A DNA stretch of 64,000 bases from Parabacteroides goldsteinii DSM 19448 = WAL 12034 (GCF_000969835.1 NZ_KQ033913.1:1185703-1249702), one strand, 5' to 3'. Counted from the stretch's first letter, positions 49,787 to 58,765 are shown. The notes: generated from the sequence alone by a model not told the origin. Translations and numbers: made by a program.

Positions 49787-51085
49787 ATGAGGAAAAATAA
49801 AGTAGATATCATAACGCTTGGATGTTCGAAGAATCTGGTCGATTCTGAACAGTTGATGCGTCAGTTTGTAGCTAACGGTTATACGGTGGAGCATGATCCG
49901 CATAAAATAAACGGGGAGATCGTTGTCGTTAATACCTGCGGTTTTATCGGTGATGCGCAGGAAGAATCGATCAACATGATTCTGGAACTGGGTGAAGCCA
50001 AGAAAAAAGGAAAGATCGGCCAGTTGTATATAATGGGATGTCTCACCGAACGTTTTCTGGAGGAAATGAAACAGGAATTGCCGGAGGTAGACCGCTTTTA
50101 CGGTAAATTCAACTGGAAGCAACTCCTTACCGATATCGGTAAGTCTTATCATCGTGAACTGGCTTCCGACCGTGTATTGACCACCCCGAAACATTATGCC
50201 TTTCTGAAAATAGCGGAGGGGTGTAACCGAACTTGTTCCTATTGTGCCATTCCTATCAGTACCGGACATTACCAGTCCCTTCCGATGGAGCAGATAGAAG
50301 AAGAGGTCCGTTTGCTTGTGGCACAGGGTGTAAAAGAATTTCAGGTGATCGCCCAGGATTTGACTTATTACGGAAAAGATATATATAAAAGGTACGCGTT
50401 GCCGGAATTGGTCGAACGTATTTCTGATATCCCCGGAGTGGAATGGATTCGCTTGCATTATGCTTATCCTACCCATTTCCCTTATGATTTATTGCGGGTG
50501 ATGCGTGAACGTGCAAATGTCTGCAAATATCTGGATATCGCTTTACAACATATCAGCGATCCGATGCTTACAAAAATGCGCCGCAATATCACGAAGGAAG
50601 AAACGTATGCTTTGCTGGAACGCATCCGTGAAGAAGTTCCGGGTATCCATATCCGTACAACCTTGATGGTGGGCCATCCGGGTGAAACGGAGCAGGACTT
50701 TGAAGAACTGGTCGAGTTTGTCAAAAAGGCACGTTTCGAACGTATGGGTGCTTTTGCCTATAGCCATGAAGAGGGTACCTATTCATTCAAAAATTATACG
50801 GATGATGTCCCCGACGAAGTCAAACAGGAACGTCTGGATTATCTCATGCGGATACAGGAGAGAATATCTGCCGGGGTGAATGAGTCGAAAGTGGGTCAAA
50901 CTTTTAAAGTAATAATCGACCGGGAAGAGGAAGACGGCTATATCGGTCGTACCGAATTCGATTCTCCGGAGGTGGACCCTGAAGTGATTGTTTTTAAAGA
51001 GCACTCATTGAAACCGGGAGAGTTTTACAACGTAAATATCGAAGAATCACAGGCTTTCGACCTTTACGGAAAAGTGTTGCTTTGA
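49787..51085 (+). CDS. rimO: Ribosomal protein S12 methylthiotransferase RimO
   Basis: A 432-residue radical-SAM enzyme that adds a methylthio group to the conserved Asp of ribosomal protein S12. The N-terminal UPF0004 domain has Cys13 (TLGCSKN), Cys51 (VNTCGF) and Cys85 (MGCLTE), ligands of the auxiliary [4Fe-4S] cluster. The radical-SAM domain has GCNRTCSYCAIP (C146, C150, C153). The C-terminal TRAM domain (about 370-432) starts VGQTFKVIIDREEEDGYIGR. IITLGCSKNLVDSEQL is diagnostic for RimO as opposed to MiaB. The palindromic element immediately upstream may affect its expression. The HU genes follow after 20-77 bp. Confidence 0.95.
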   Translation: MRKNKVDIITLGCSKNLVDSEQLMRQFVANGYTVEHDPHKINGEIVVVNTCGFIGDAQEESINMILELGEAKKKGKIGQLYIMGCLTERFLEEMKQELPEVDRFYGKFNWKQLLTDIGKSYHRELASDRVLTTPKHYAFLKIAEGCNRTCSYCAIPISTGHYQSLPMEQIEEEVRLLVAQGVKEFQVIAQDLTYYGKDIYKRYALPELVERISDIPGVEWIRLHYAYPTHFPYDLLRVMRERANVCKYLDIALQHISDPMLTKMRRNITKEETYALLERIREEVPGIHIRTTLMVGHPGETEQDFEELVEFVKKARFERMGAFAYSHEEGTYSFKNYTDDVPDEVKQERLDYLMRIQERISAGVNESKVGQTFKVIIDREEEDGYIGRTEFDSPEVDPEVIVFKEHSLKPGEFYNVNIEESQAFDLYGKVLL

Positions 51086-51162
51086 TATAAAAAGCATTAA
51101 GAAGTTTGTCTGTTTACAAAAAAATTACTAATATCGTGGCTGAATCTATAGATGAAGCAAGT

Positions 51163-51453
51163 ATGAAAAACAAGGAACTGATTACAGAATTATCTGTAAA
51201 ACTGGGATGGACGTCGAAAGAGGTAACAGAAATGTTAGCCGCTTTTGGGGCTGTGGTCGGTTCGAAACTGGCGGATAATGATGCTGTCTATTTACAGGGA
51301 TTCGGGCTGTTTGAAGTCAAGAAGAAAGCGGAACGTATCTCTGTTAATCCTGCAAGTGGAAAACGTTATCTGGTCCCGCCCAAACTGGTTCCTGTCTTTA
51401 AGCCGGGGGCGACCCTGAAATCCAAACTAAAAGAATTGAGCGACAATGAATAG
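51163..51453 (+). CDS. HU/IHF family DNA-binding protein
   Basis: About 96 residues. The frame extends upstream to a TTG at 51106, but HU proteins begin with a sequence like MNKxELI, and here MKNKELITELSVKLGWTSKE starts at the ATG at 51163, so that start is preferred. QGFGLFEVKKKAERISVNPASGKR contains the DNA-binding beta arm, with NPASGK in place of the usual NPxTGE. Cytoplasmic nucleoid protein that bends DNA as a dimer. Its stop overlaps the start of the next gene by 8 bp, so the two HU-type proteins are translationally coupled and may form mixed dimers. Confidence 0.88.
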   Translation: MKNKELITELSVKLGWTSKEVTEMLAAFGAVVGSKLADNDAVYLQGFGLFEVKKKAERISVNPASGKRYLVPPKLVPVFKPGATLKSKLKELSDNE

Positions 51454-52693
51454 TCGGCTGACAATACAAGATCTGGCCGGTTTACTGGCCGAGCGTACCG
51501 GAAAGGATAGGAATAGCGCCGAGCAGTTCCTGAGAGAGTTTATTGCCATCGTATCACAAGGAGTTTTTACCGATAAAGTAGCTAAAATAAAAGGACTTGG
51601 TAGTTTTAAAATCGTTTTGGTAGAAAAACGGGAGAGTATCCATGTGAATACAGGCGAGCGTTTCCTGATACCTGCACATTATAAGTTTTCCTTCCTCCCT
51701 GATAAAGAATTACGTGAACTGGTAAATAAACCGTTCTCTTTTTTTGAAACTACGGAATTGAACGAAGATGTTGACTTTACCGATCTGGACGTATCCAATA
51801 CGGTGGAAGACAAAGAAGCGGAAGATGAATCTGTCGAAGAAATCCTTCAGGAAAGCGAAGAAGTGATCGTTGAAACACCGGAGCCATTGCAGCCGACAGA
51901 TGATGTCTGTGTTTCTGAAGAACTTCCGGAGGTTGAGCAGCCGGTCGAAGAACCCGCAGAAAATGAACCGGAAGAAGTAATCGAAGAATCGATAGTCCCG
52001 GACGAGCCCTCTCCGGCAGAAAATGATATTCCTGAGCAAACCGAACCGGAAAATACATCTTCAGACCAGCTAAAAGAAGAAACGAAGCAAGAACCTTCAG
52101 TTGCCAATTATCCTGGCATGGACGGGTTTCAGATTGAAGACGAGGAGCCGACGGCTTCTTCCTGGATCAAAATACTGGTATCCGTCGGTGTCGTTGCCAT
52201 TGTTGCAATAGCAGGTATCTTCCTGTATCTTAACCGGAGTTTATTCCTGGGATCTGATACGTCGGGATCGACTGTCCTGACCGGTATGTCGTTGCCGGGA
52301 ACTGCTGTTGTTCCTGAGGATACGACCCGTGTGGAAGAATCCGAAGTAACAGAAGCGGAACTTGAAACGGTAGAGGAGAAGGATACTGTTTCCGTCGAAT
52401 CCGTAGCGCCGGTAGTCGAGCCTGCGGCACAAACACCTAAAATACTGGCAAAAGTAAAAATAGAACCGGGAAGCCGTCTGACCTTGATTTCTCTTGAATA
52501 TTATGGAAGTAAAATATTCTGGGTTTACCTGTATGAATATAATAAATCAGTCATCAAGGATCCGAACAATGTCCCCGTAGGTACTGAGATACAGGTGCCT
52601 GCACCGGAGTTGTACGGAATAGACAAACATAGCCGTGCTTCCGTAGAGAAAGCCGCTGCACGTCAAACAGAAATATTGTCCGGAAAATTGTAA
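51446..52693 (+). CDS. Membrane-anchored HU-domain protein with periplasmic LysM domain
   Basis: A 415-residue protein with an unusual layout. Residues 1-95 are an HU-type DNA-binding domain (LTIQDLAGLLAERTGKDRNS, IKGLGSFKIV, IHVNTGERFLIPAHYKFSF). Residues 100-235 are acidic and Pro/Glu-rich, without predicted fold. Residues 241-262 are a single membrane helix (IKILVSVGVVAIVAIAGIFL). Residues 338-387 are LysM-like (IEPGSRLTLISLEYYGSKIF through VPVGTEIQVP), which in other proteins binds peptidoglycan. With the N terminus inside, it could connect DNA to the cell wall. It overlaps a conventional HU gene by 8 bp. The domains are clear; the tether role is inference. Confidence 0.85.
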   Translation: MNSRLTIQDLAGLLAERTGKDRNSAEQFLREFIAIVSQGVFTDKVAKIKGLGSFKIVLVEKRESIHVNTGERFLIPAHYKFSFLPDKELRELVNKPFSFFETTELNEDVDFTDLDVSNTVEDKEAEDESVEEILQESEEVIVETPEPLQPTDDVCVSEELPEVEQPVEEPAENEPEEVIEESIVPDEPSPAENDIPEQTEPENTSSDQLKEETKQEPSVANYPGMDGFQIEDEEPTASSWIKILVSVGVVAIVAIAGIFLYLNRSLFLGSDTSGSTVLTGMSLPGTAVVPEDTTRVEESEVTEAELETVEEKDTVSVESVAPVVEPAAQTPKILAKVKIEPGSRLTLISLEYYGSKIFWVYLYEYNKSVIKDPNNVPVGTEIQVPAPELYGIDKHSRASVEKAAARQTEILSGKL

Positions 52694-52790
52694 CTAAAAT
52701 CCACGATTTTAAGTAAAATAAAACAAAATAGTTCTCGCTCCGGTTAGTATTATTTAACTGCAAAAGTGAAGGATACGAATTTAACATTTC

Positions 52791-52798
52791 TAATTTTG
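52791..52798 (+). promoter_or_regulatory. -7 element for the moxR-Bat operon
   Basis: TAATTTTG matches TAnnTTTG, 54 bp before the moxR ATG. Confidence 0.55.
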
Positions 52799-52852
52799 TG
52801 CAACTATAAAAACAAGCAGAAACAATAACAATATAAATAAGAAAAAAAATCT

Positions 52853-53848
52853 ATGAGTCAGACAGTAGACATTCGTGAGTTGAACGAACGGATTGAGAGT
52901 AAAAGTTCGTTTGTAAACATGATTACGATGGGCATGGACCAGGTAATTGTTGGACAGAAGCATTTGGTTGAATCGTTAATGATCGGTCTGCTTTCAGATG
53001 GGCATATCCTGCTGGAAGGTGTTCCCGGCTTGGCTAAAACACTTGCCATTAAAACATTGGCCTCACTGATCGATGCCAAATACAGCCGTATACAGTTTAC
53101 GCCGGACTTGCTGCCGGCCGACGTGATCGGTACAATGATTTATAGTCAGAAAAGCGAAGAATTTCAGGTAAAACAAGGCCCGGTCTTCGCTAATTTTGTG
53201 TTGGCGGATGAAATTAACCGTGCACCGGCCAAAGTTCAGAGTGCACTGTTGGAAGCCATGCAGGAACGTCAGGTGACAATCAGCGAAAACACGTATAAGT
53301 TGCCGGAACCCTTCCTGGTAATGGCAACCCAGAACCCGATCGAGCAGGAAGGTACTTATCCGCTGCCCGAAGCGCAGGTAGACCGTTTCATGCTGAAAGT
53401 GATCATCAACTATCCGAAGAAAGAGGAAGAAAAACTAATCATCCGTCAGAACATCTCCGGCATCAAACCGGATATCAAACCGATCCTGACAAAGAACGAG
53501 ATACTGGAAGCACGTAAAGTTGTGCGTGAAGTATATCTGGATGAAAAGATCGAACGCTACATCGTCGACATCGTGTTTGCAACCCGTTTCCCGCAGGAAC
53601 ATGGCCTGGCAAACCTTTCCAATATGATTGCATTCGGTGCGTCTCCCCGTGCTTCCATCAATTTGGCGCTGGCTGCCCGTGCTTATGCATTTATCAAACG
53701 CAGAGGTTATGTGATTCCGGAAGATATCCGTGCCGTATGCCACGACGTGATGCGCCACCGTATCGGTTTGAGCTACGAAGCGGAAGCGAATAACCTGACA
53801 TCCGAAGAGGTGATCAGCGAAATCCTTAATAAGGTAGAGGTGCCTTAA
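52853..53848 (+). CDS. moxR: MoxR family AAA+ ATPase
   Basis: A 331-residue cytoplasmic AAA+ ATPase of the MoxR group, thought to act as a chaperone or maturation factor for VWA-domain proteins, which follow in the operon. Walker A is GVPGLAKT (56-63), Walker B is FVLADEINR, sensor 1 is MATQNPIEQEGTYPLPEAQ and the arginine-finger/sensor 2 region includes FGASPRASINLALAARAYA. First gene of the Bacteroides aerotolerance (Bat) operon, separated from the next gene by a 260-bp gap holding five tandem hairpin repeats. Confidence 0.95.
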   Translation: MSQTVDIRELNERIESKSSFVNMITMGMDQVIVGQKHLVESLMIGLLSDGHILLEGVPGLAKTLAIKTLASLIDAKYSRIQFTPDLLPADVIGTMIYSQKSEEFQVKQGPVFANFVLADEINRAPAKVQSALLEAMQERQVTISENTYKLPEPFLVMATQNPIEQEGTYPLPEAQVDRFMLKVIINYPKKEEEKLIIRQNISGIKPDIKPILTKNEILEARKVVREVYLDEKIERYIVDIVFATRFPQEHGLANLSNMIAFGASPRASINLALAARAYAFIKRRGYVIPEDIRAVCHDVMRHRIGLSYEAEANNLTSEEVISEILNKVEVP

Positions 53849-53881
53849 CCTTCGGTTCTGGCAATGCTTTTTTACTGGTGA

Positions 53882-54086
53882 AAAATGCCTTCCCGGTTTG
53901 GGAAACGACTTTGCACCCTTGTAAAATGCTTTCCCGGCGTGGGAAACGACTTTACACCCTTGCAAAATGCTTTCCCGGTTTGGGAAACAGTTTTTCACCC
54001 TTGTAAAATGCTTTCCCGACTTGGGAAACGGTTTTTCACCCTTGTAAAATGCTTTCCCAACTTGGGAAACGGTTTTACATCAGTTT
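53882..54086. repeat. Five tandem 41-bp hairpin repeats between moxR and the DUF58 gene
   Basis: Five units of exactly 41 bp (from 53882, 53923, 53964, 54005 and 54046). Each contains TTTCCC, a 5-nt loop and GGGAAA, then an 18-20 nt spacer like CGGTTTTTCACCCTTGT. Stems are kept (unit 1 has CTTCCC), while loops vary: GGTTT, GGCGT, GGTTT, GACTT, AACTT. The last unit diverges at its end. The unit is not a multiple of three, so an open frame running through it (53885-54130) is an accident. There are no unique spacers, so it is not CRISPR. Confidence 0.92.
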
Positions 54087-54108
54087 TGAAAGCACAAATT
54101 GAAGAAAA

Positions 54109-54978
54109 ATGGAAACAAGTGAACTATTAAAGAAGGTTCGGCGAATTGAAATAAAGACCCGCGGCTTGTCCCGCAATATTTTTGCAGGACAATACCACTC
54201 TGCCTTTAAAGGCCGTGGTATGGCGTTCAGCGAAGTGCGCGAGTATCAATACGGCGACGATATCCGCGATATCGACTGGAACGTGACCGCCCGCTATGTG
54301 CGCCCTTATGTAAAGGTGTTCGAAGAAGAGCGCGAACTGACCGTGATGTTGCTGATCGATGTATCGGGGAGTAGAGACTTTGGTTCCGTGAACGTAATGA
54401 AGAAAGAGGTTATTACGGAGATCGCTGCGACATTGGCTTTTTCGGCTATACAAAATAACGATAAGATCGGTGTGGTGTTCTTCTCTGATAAGATCGAGAA
54501 ATTTATTCCACCTCAGAAGGGGAAAAAACATATTCTTTATATCATTCGCGAACTGATCGACTTCAAGCCACAGGATACGAAGACGGATATCGCTCAGGTT
54601 TTGAAATTCCTGACCAACGCCATAAAGAAACGTTGTACGACTTTCCTGATATCCGACTTTATCGATAAGGATGGTTTTAAGGACGCCCTGACGATTGCCA
54701 ACCGTAAACATGACGTGGTGGCTATCCAGGTGTACGACCGTCGCGAAACTGAACTTCCGTCTGTCGGATTGATGAAGATAAAAGATGCTGAAACCGGTGC
54801 AGAACGTTGGATCGACAGTTCTTCCGCCCGCGTCCGCGAAGCCTATAAGGAATGGTGGAATCGCCGGCAGACTATCATGAGCGATTCGTTCAAGAAATGC
54901 CGGGTAGATTCGGTTTCTATTCGTACGGAAGATGATTATGTGAAGGCATTGATTGCTCTTTTTGATAAACGTAGTTAA
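54109..54978 (+). CDS. DUF58 domain protein (Bat operon)
   Basis: A 289-residue DUF58 protein, a VWA-like fold without membrane anchor. The family signature is KGRGMAFSEVREYQYGDDIRDIDWNVTAR (about 35-63); a MIDAS-like LLIDVSGSRD follows at about 82-91. In Bacteroides it is encoded between moxR and batA in the operon linked to oxygen tolerance. It probably serves as an adaptor for MoxR. It ends 2 bp before the next gene. Function in detail is unknown. Confidence 0.93.
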   Translation: METSELLKKVRRIEIKTRGLSRNIFAGQYHSAFKGRGMAFSEVREYQYGDDIRDIDWNVTARYVRPYVKVFEEERELTVMLLIDVSGSRDFGSVNVMKKEVITEIAATLAFSAIQNNDKIGVVFFSDKIEKFIPPQKGKKHILYIIRELIDFKPQDTKTDIAQVLKFLTNAIKKRCTTFLISDFIDKDGFKDALTIANRKHDVVAIQVYDRRETELPSVGLMKIKDAETGAERWIDSSSARVREAYKEWWNRRQTIMSDSFKKCRVDSVSIRTEDDYVKALIALFDKRS

Positions 54979-54980
54979 GC

Positions 54981-55982
54981 ATGCAAAAGAAAATAATAAA
55001 TAAAAGCTTTCTGTTTCTTCTTCTGTTCCTGCTGGCAGGAGGGAAGATGGTGGCACAGCAGACATTGATCGATGTAAAGATCGACTCGGCTGCCATCCTG
55101 ATCGGAGAACAGACTGTTTTACATTTGACGGTTACGACAGACAAGGACAAACCGGTTCAGATAGTGATTCCCAACGACACATTGATGCGTGGGGTAGAAG
55201 TGCTGAGCCTTTCTAAAGCGGATTCGTCGGTTATCGAGAACGACCGCCTGCTGATCAAGCAGGATATTCTGATAACCTCTTTCGATTCGTCATTGTATCT
55301 GTTGCCGCCACTCAAAGTAATCGACGGAGTCGATACTGTTTATTCAAACCAGGTGGCCCTGAAAGTTTCGACCATTCCTGTGAATGTGGATAAACCGGAA
55401 GAGTTTTATGATATAAAGGATATATGGAAACCGCCTTTCGTGCTGGCAGACTACTATCCGCTTATCTATGGCATATTGCTGGCTCTGTTCCTGATTTGCG
55501 TGATTGCCTATATTATTAAACGTATACGCAACAAGCAATCCCTTATCCCGTTCAAGAAACCGGAACCGAAGCTCCCGCCTCACGAGCAGGCTATCAAGGA
55601 ACTGGATGAGATCAAGCAGCAGAAACTCTGGCAGCAGGGTCGCAGCAAGGAGTATTATACGTTAATCACCGAGACATTGCGTCGCTATATCGTGGACCGC
55701 TTCGATATCAATGCGATGGAAATGACTTCCGGCGAAATCCTGGACATTATCCGCAAGCAGCACGAAGCTGATTCGGTTTACGAAAATCTGAAACAGATAC
55801 TTAATTTGTCTGATTTCGTGAAATTCGCAAAAATGAATCCGCTGCCTGATGAGAATGATCTGAGTATGGTGAATGCATACTTATTTATTAATCAGACGAA
55901 GATTGAAGAAGTTGCCGTTCCTGAAGCAGAGACGGAAGGGAAAGCAACTGAAACAAACGATTCTAATATAACAAAAGAATAA
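54981..55982 (+). CDS. Membrane protein of the Bat operon (BatD-like N terminus, one central helix)
   Basis: A 333-residue protein: signal sequence about 1-25 (ends KMVAQQ), a periplasmic beta domain (about 26-150, IGEQTVLHLTVTTDKDKPVQ), one membrane helix (about 163-185, YPLIYGILLALFLICVIAYI) and a cytoplasmic helical domain (about 200-310) with YYTLITETLRRYIVDRFDIN and MEMTSGEILDIIRK. The same layout, shorter, is found in BatD further downstream. The C terminus is Glu-rich. It is 2 bp from the DUF58 gene and 1 bp from batA. Probably part of the same envelope complex; the exact function is unknown. Confidence 0.82.
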   Translation: MQKKIINKSFLFLLLFLLAGGKMVAQQTLIDVKIDSAAILIGEQTVLHLTVTTDKDKPVQIVIPNDTLMRGVEVLSLSKADSSVIENDRLLIKQDILITSFDSSLYLLPPLKVIDGVDTVYSNQVALKVSTIPVNVDKPEEFYDIKDIWKPPFVLADYYPLIYGILLALFLICVIAYIIKRIRNKQSLIPFKKPEPKLPPHEQAIKELDEIKQQKLWQQGRSKEYYTLITETLRRYIVDRFDINAMEMTSGEILDIIRKQHEADSVYENLKQILNLSDFVKFAKMNPLPDENDLSMVNAYLFINQTKIEEVAVPEAETEGKATETNDSNITKE

Positions 55983-55983
55983 A

Positions 55984-56970
55984 ATGGTATTTGCAAATCC
56001 TACATATCTGTATTTGTTATTGCTGCTTATCCCGATGATAGGATGGTATATCTGGAAGCTCTGCAAAAGTCAGGCTAGTTTGCAGGTATCATCTTCGGAG
56101 GCATTCGATGCACCGGGAGCAACTTCATGGAAAGTATACCTGAGACATGTTCCTTTTATATTAAGGATGGCGGCAGTGACGGTACTTATTATCATACTGG
56201 CTCGTCCGCAGTCGACGAATAGCTGGCAAAACACCTCGACAGAAGGTATCGATATTGTACTGGCAATGGATATTTCCAGTAGTATGCTGGCACAGGACCT
56301 GAAACCGAACCGCCTGGAGGCCTCCAAAGATGTGGCGGCTTCCTTCATCAACGGTCGTCCGAACGATAATATCGGGTTGGTCGTTTTTGCAGCTGAAAGT
56401 TTCACACAGTGCCCGCTGACGACTGATCATACGGTGTTGTTAAACCTGTTCAAGGACATTCAACCGGGAATCATCCAGGATGGAACTGCCATCGGCCTGG
56501 GATTGGCTAATGCGGTAAGTCGTATAAAAGACAGTCAGGCTAAATCAAAAGTGATTATCCTCTTGACCGATGGTGTGAATAATGCGGGTGAGATTGCGCC
56601 GGTAACAGCTGCAGAGATTGCCAAAACATTCGGTATCCGGGTTTATTCGATCGGGGTAGGGACACAAGGTATGGCTCCTTATCCGTTCCAAACGGCATTC
56701 GGGGTACAATATCAGGATATTCCAGTCGAGATCGATGAAGCGACCTTGAAACAGGTTGCGGCAACGACCGGCGGACAGTATTTCCGTGCAACGGATAATG
56801 CCAGTCTGAAAGAAATCTATTCGGAGATCGACAAGATGGAAAAGACCAAGATCAGCGTTCAGCAATATAGCAAGAAACAGGAAGAATATAAGAACTGGGC
56901 CTTGTTGCTATTCGCTTTGCTTTTGGTTGAGATTTTATTGAGAAATACATTGTTAAGAAATATACCGTAA
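55984..56970 (+). CDS. batA: BatA, VWA-domain membrane protein
   Basis: A 328-residue protein with two N-terminal helices (about 8-25 and 58-75), a VWA domain (about 88-300) and a C-terminal helix (about 308-325). The MIDAS metal site is complete: D96-x-S98-x-S100 in LAMDISSSML, with T and D residues in LVVFAAESFTQCPLTTDH and ILLTDGVNNAGE. BatA was first described in B. fragilis, where disruption of the Bat genes reduces survival after oxygen exposure. It is a close paralogue of the next gene, batB. Confidence 0.95.
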   Translation: MVFANPTYLYLLLLLIPMIGWYIWKLCKSQASLQVSSSEAFDAPGATSWKVYLRHVPFILRMAAVTVLIIILARPQSTNSWQNTSTEGIDIVLAMDISSSMLAQDLKPNRLEASKDVAASFINGRPNDNIGLVVFAAESFTQCPLTTDHTVLLNLFKDIQPGIIQDGTAIGLGLANAVSRIKDSQAKSKVIILLTDGVNNAGEIAPVTAAEIAKTFGIRVYSIGVGTQGMAPYPFQTAFGVQYQDIPVEIDEATLKQVAATTGGQYFRATDNASLKEIYSEIDKMEKTKISVQQYSKKQEEYKNWALLLFALLLVEILLRNTLLRNIP

Positions 56971-56982
56971 ATATAAAGGCTT

Positions 56983-58002
56983 ATGTTTCGTTTTGCACAT
57001 CCGGACTTTTTGTACTTGCTTTTCATCCTTCCGGTGTTGATTGCATTTTATGTATATGCAATCATCCTGAAGAAAAAAGCAATAAAGAAATATGGTAATC
57101 CCGAATTGTTGGCAGAGTTGATGCCGGAGGTATCTCCCAAACGCCAGCATCTGAAGTTTTGGCTATTGTTCGGAGCCATCACGATGGTTATCTTTGTTAT
57201 TGCGGGACCGCAGTTTGGTTCTAAACTGGAAACCGTAAAACGCCAGGGCGTCGAAATAATGGTTTGCCTGGACGTCTCCAACTCCATGTTGGCCGAAGAC
57301 GTATCACCCAACCGTCTGGATAAAGCTAAACAGATGTTGTCGAAACTGACGGATGGTTTTAAGGATGACAAGATGGGGTTGATCGTTTTTGCCGGTGACG
57401 CTTTCACCCAGCTGCCGATCACTTCCGATTATATTTCGGCAAAGATGTTCCTGTCATCCATCAACCCGTCGATGGTGTCGACACAAGGTACGGCTATTGG
57501 TTCGGCTATCAATCTGGCTATGCGTTCATTCACTCCCAGTGAAACATCCGATAAGACAATTATCCTGATCACGGACGGTGAGAACCATGAAGGCGATGCT
57601 GTAAAAGCCGCTGCCGCTGCTGCCGAAAAAGGCATTCATGTGAATATTGTCGGCATGGGTGATCCGAAAGGTTCCCCGATTCCTGTTGCAGGAGCCAACA
57701 ATTATATGAAGGATAAAGACGGCAATGTCGTTATCACGAAGTTGAGCGAACAAATGTGCCAGGAGATCGCAGCCGCAGGACATGGCATGTATGTCCGTGC
57801 CGACAATACCAACTCTGCATTGAAAGCATTGCAGAAAGAGATAGAGAAGATGAATAAATCGGAACTCGACAGCAAAGTCTATTCCGAATACAACGAACAA
57901 TTTCAGACACTGGCATGGATCGCATTGATCCTGTTGATCGTAGACTTCCTTACCTTAGACAGGAAGAACCGAATTTTCAGAAAAGTAAAATTGTTCTCTT
58001 AA
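56983..58002 (+). CDS. batB: BatB, VWA-domain membrane protein
   Basis: A 339-residue paralogue of BatA with the same order: two N-terminal helices, VWA domain (about 90-300) and a C-terminal helix. The MIDAS motif is D97-x-S99-x-S101 in CLDVSNSML, with GLIVFAGDAFTQLPITSDY and IILITDGENHEGDA. The ending DFLTLDRKNRIFRKVKLFS is basic, so the C terminus is probably cytoplasmic. It follows batA at 12 bp and precedes batC by 4 bp. Confidence 0.95.
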   Translation: MFRFAHPDFLYLLFILPVLIAFYVYAIILKKKAIKKYGNPELLAELMPEVSPKRQHLKFWLLFGAITMVIFVIAGPQFGSKLETVKRQGVEIMVCLDVSNSMLAEDVSPNRLDKAKQMLSKLTDGFKDDKMGLIVFAGDAFTQLPITSDYISAKMFLSSINPSMVSTQGTAIGSAINLAMRSFTPSETSDKTIILITDGENHEGDAVKAAAAAAEKGIHVNIVGMGDPKGSPIPVAGANNYMKDKDGNVVITKLSEQMCQEIAAAGHGMYVRADNTNSALKALQKEIEKMNKSELDSKVYSEYNEQFQTLAWIALILLIVDFLTLDRKNRIFRKVKLFS

Positions 58003-58006
58003 TTCA

Positions 58007-58765
58007 ATGGATAAGATGAGACGTATACGAAAATCAATGATATGGATGGGAGCGCTCCTGTTTTGCTCGGGAGCGGTGTTTGCCCAAAAGGCTGAACGTA
58101 AGAACGTACGTGAAGGAAACAAGTTGTATGGCAACGAAAAGTTTACCGAATCGGAAATTGCTTACCGTAAAAGTCTGGAAGTAAATCCCCGTTCAGTTGA
58201 AGGAACTTACAATCTGGGGAACGCCTTATACAAACAGAAAAAGTTTCCTGAAGCAGCTGAGCAATACCAGTTGCTGACCGGTATTGCTGAAAAGATGGCT
58301 GAAACTGAAGAAGGAAAAGCCCGTCTTGCAAATATATTCCATAATCTGGGCGACATTAGCATGCAGAATAAAGAGTATGACAAAAGTGTGGAAGCATTCA
58401 AACAGTCTTTGCGTTTGAATCCGGCTGATGACGAGACCCGCTACAATCTGGCATTAGCCCAGAAGTTGCTGGAAAATCAACAGAATGAGAATCAGGATCA
58501 AAACCAGGATCAGCAGAACCAGGACAAGAACGAAGATCAGGAAAATAAGGACGATCAACAGCAACAAGACCAGCAGCAGCAACAGCAAGACGACAAGAAA
58601 GAAAATAAGACTCAGCAAGAACAGCAGCAAAATGAACAGATGAGTCGGGACAATGCGCAGCAGATGCTCGATGCCTTCCTGCAGGATGAAAAGGATACGC
58701 AGGAGAAAGTAAAGAAAGCACAGGCACAACAGCAACAACGTCGCAAAACAGATAAAGAGTGGTAA
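58007..58765 (+). CDS. batC: BatC, TPR protein with Gln/Asp-rich tail
   Basis: A 252-residue periplasmic protein: signal peptide about 1-26 (ends AVFAQ), then two to three TPR motifs (about 30-150: GNKLYGNEKFTESEIAYRKS, GTYNLGNALYKQKKFPEAAE, ADDETRYNLALAQKLL). The rest (about 155-240) is almost only Gln, Asn, Asp, Glu and Lys, with runs of six Gln, and is surely disordered. TPRs suggest a scaffold for BatA, BatB and BatD. An ATG three codons further in is an alternative start. Confidence 0.92.
   Translation: MDKMRRIRKSMIWMGALLFCSGAVFAQKAERKNVREGNKLYGNEKFTESEIAYRKSLEVNPRSVEGTYNLGNALYKQKKFPEAAEQYQLLTGIAEKMAETEEGKARLANIFHNLGDISMQNKEYDKSVEAFKQSLRLNPADDETRYNLALAQKLLENQQNENQDQNQDQQNQDKNEDQENKDDQQQQDQQQQQQDDKKENKTQQEQQQNEQMSRDNAQQMLDAFLQDEKDTQEKVKKAQAQQQQRRKTDKEW

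Noticed and set aside
49760..50476. Minus-strand frame of about 238 codons opposite rimO
   Set aside because: Antisense to RimO with all its iron-sulfur motifs; no promoter or recognisable domain.
53882..54086. Possible small CRISPR array
   Set aside because: Units are contiguous and alike over all 41 bp; there are no unique spacers and no cas genes.
53885..54130. Open frame of about 81 codons through the 41-bp repeat array
   Set aside because: The repeat unit is not a multiple of three, so the frame is not conserved between units; the product is a repeat artefact and overlaps the DUF58 start.
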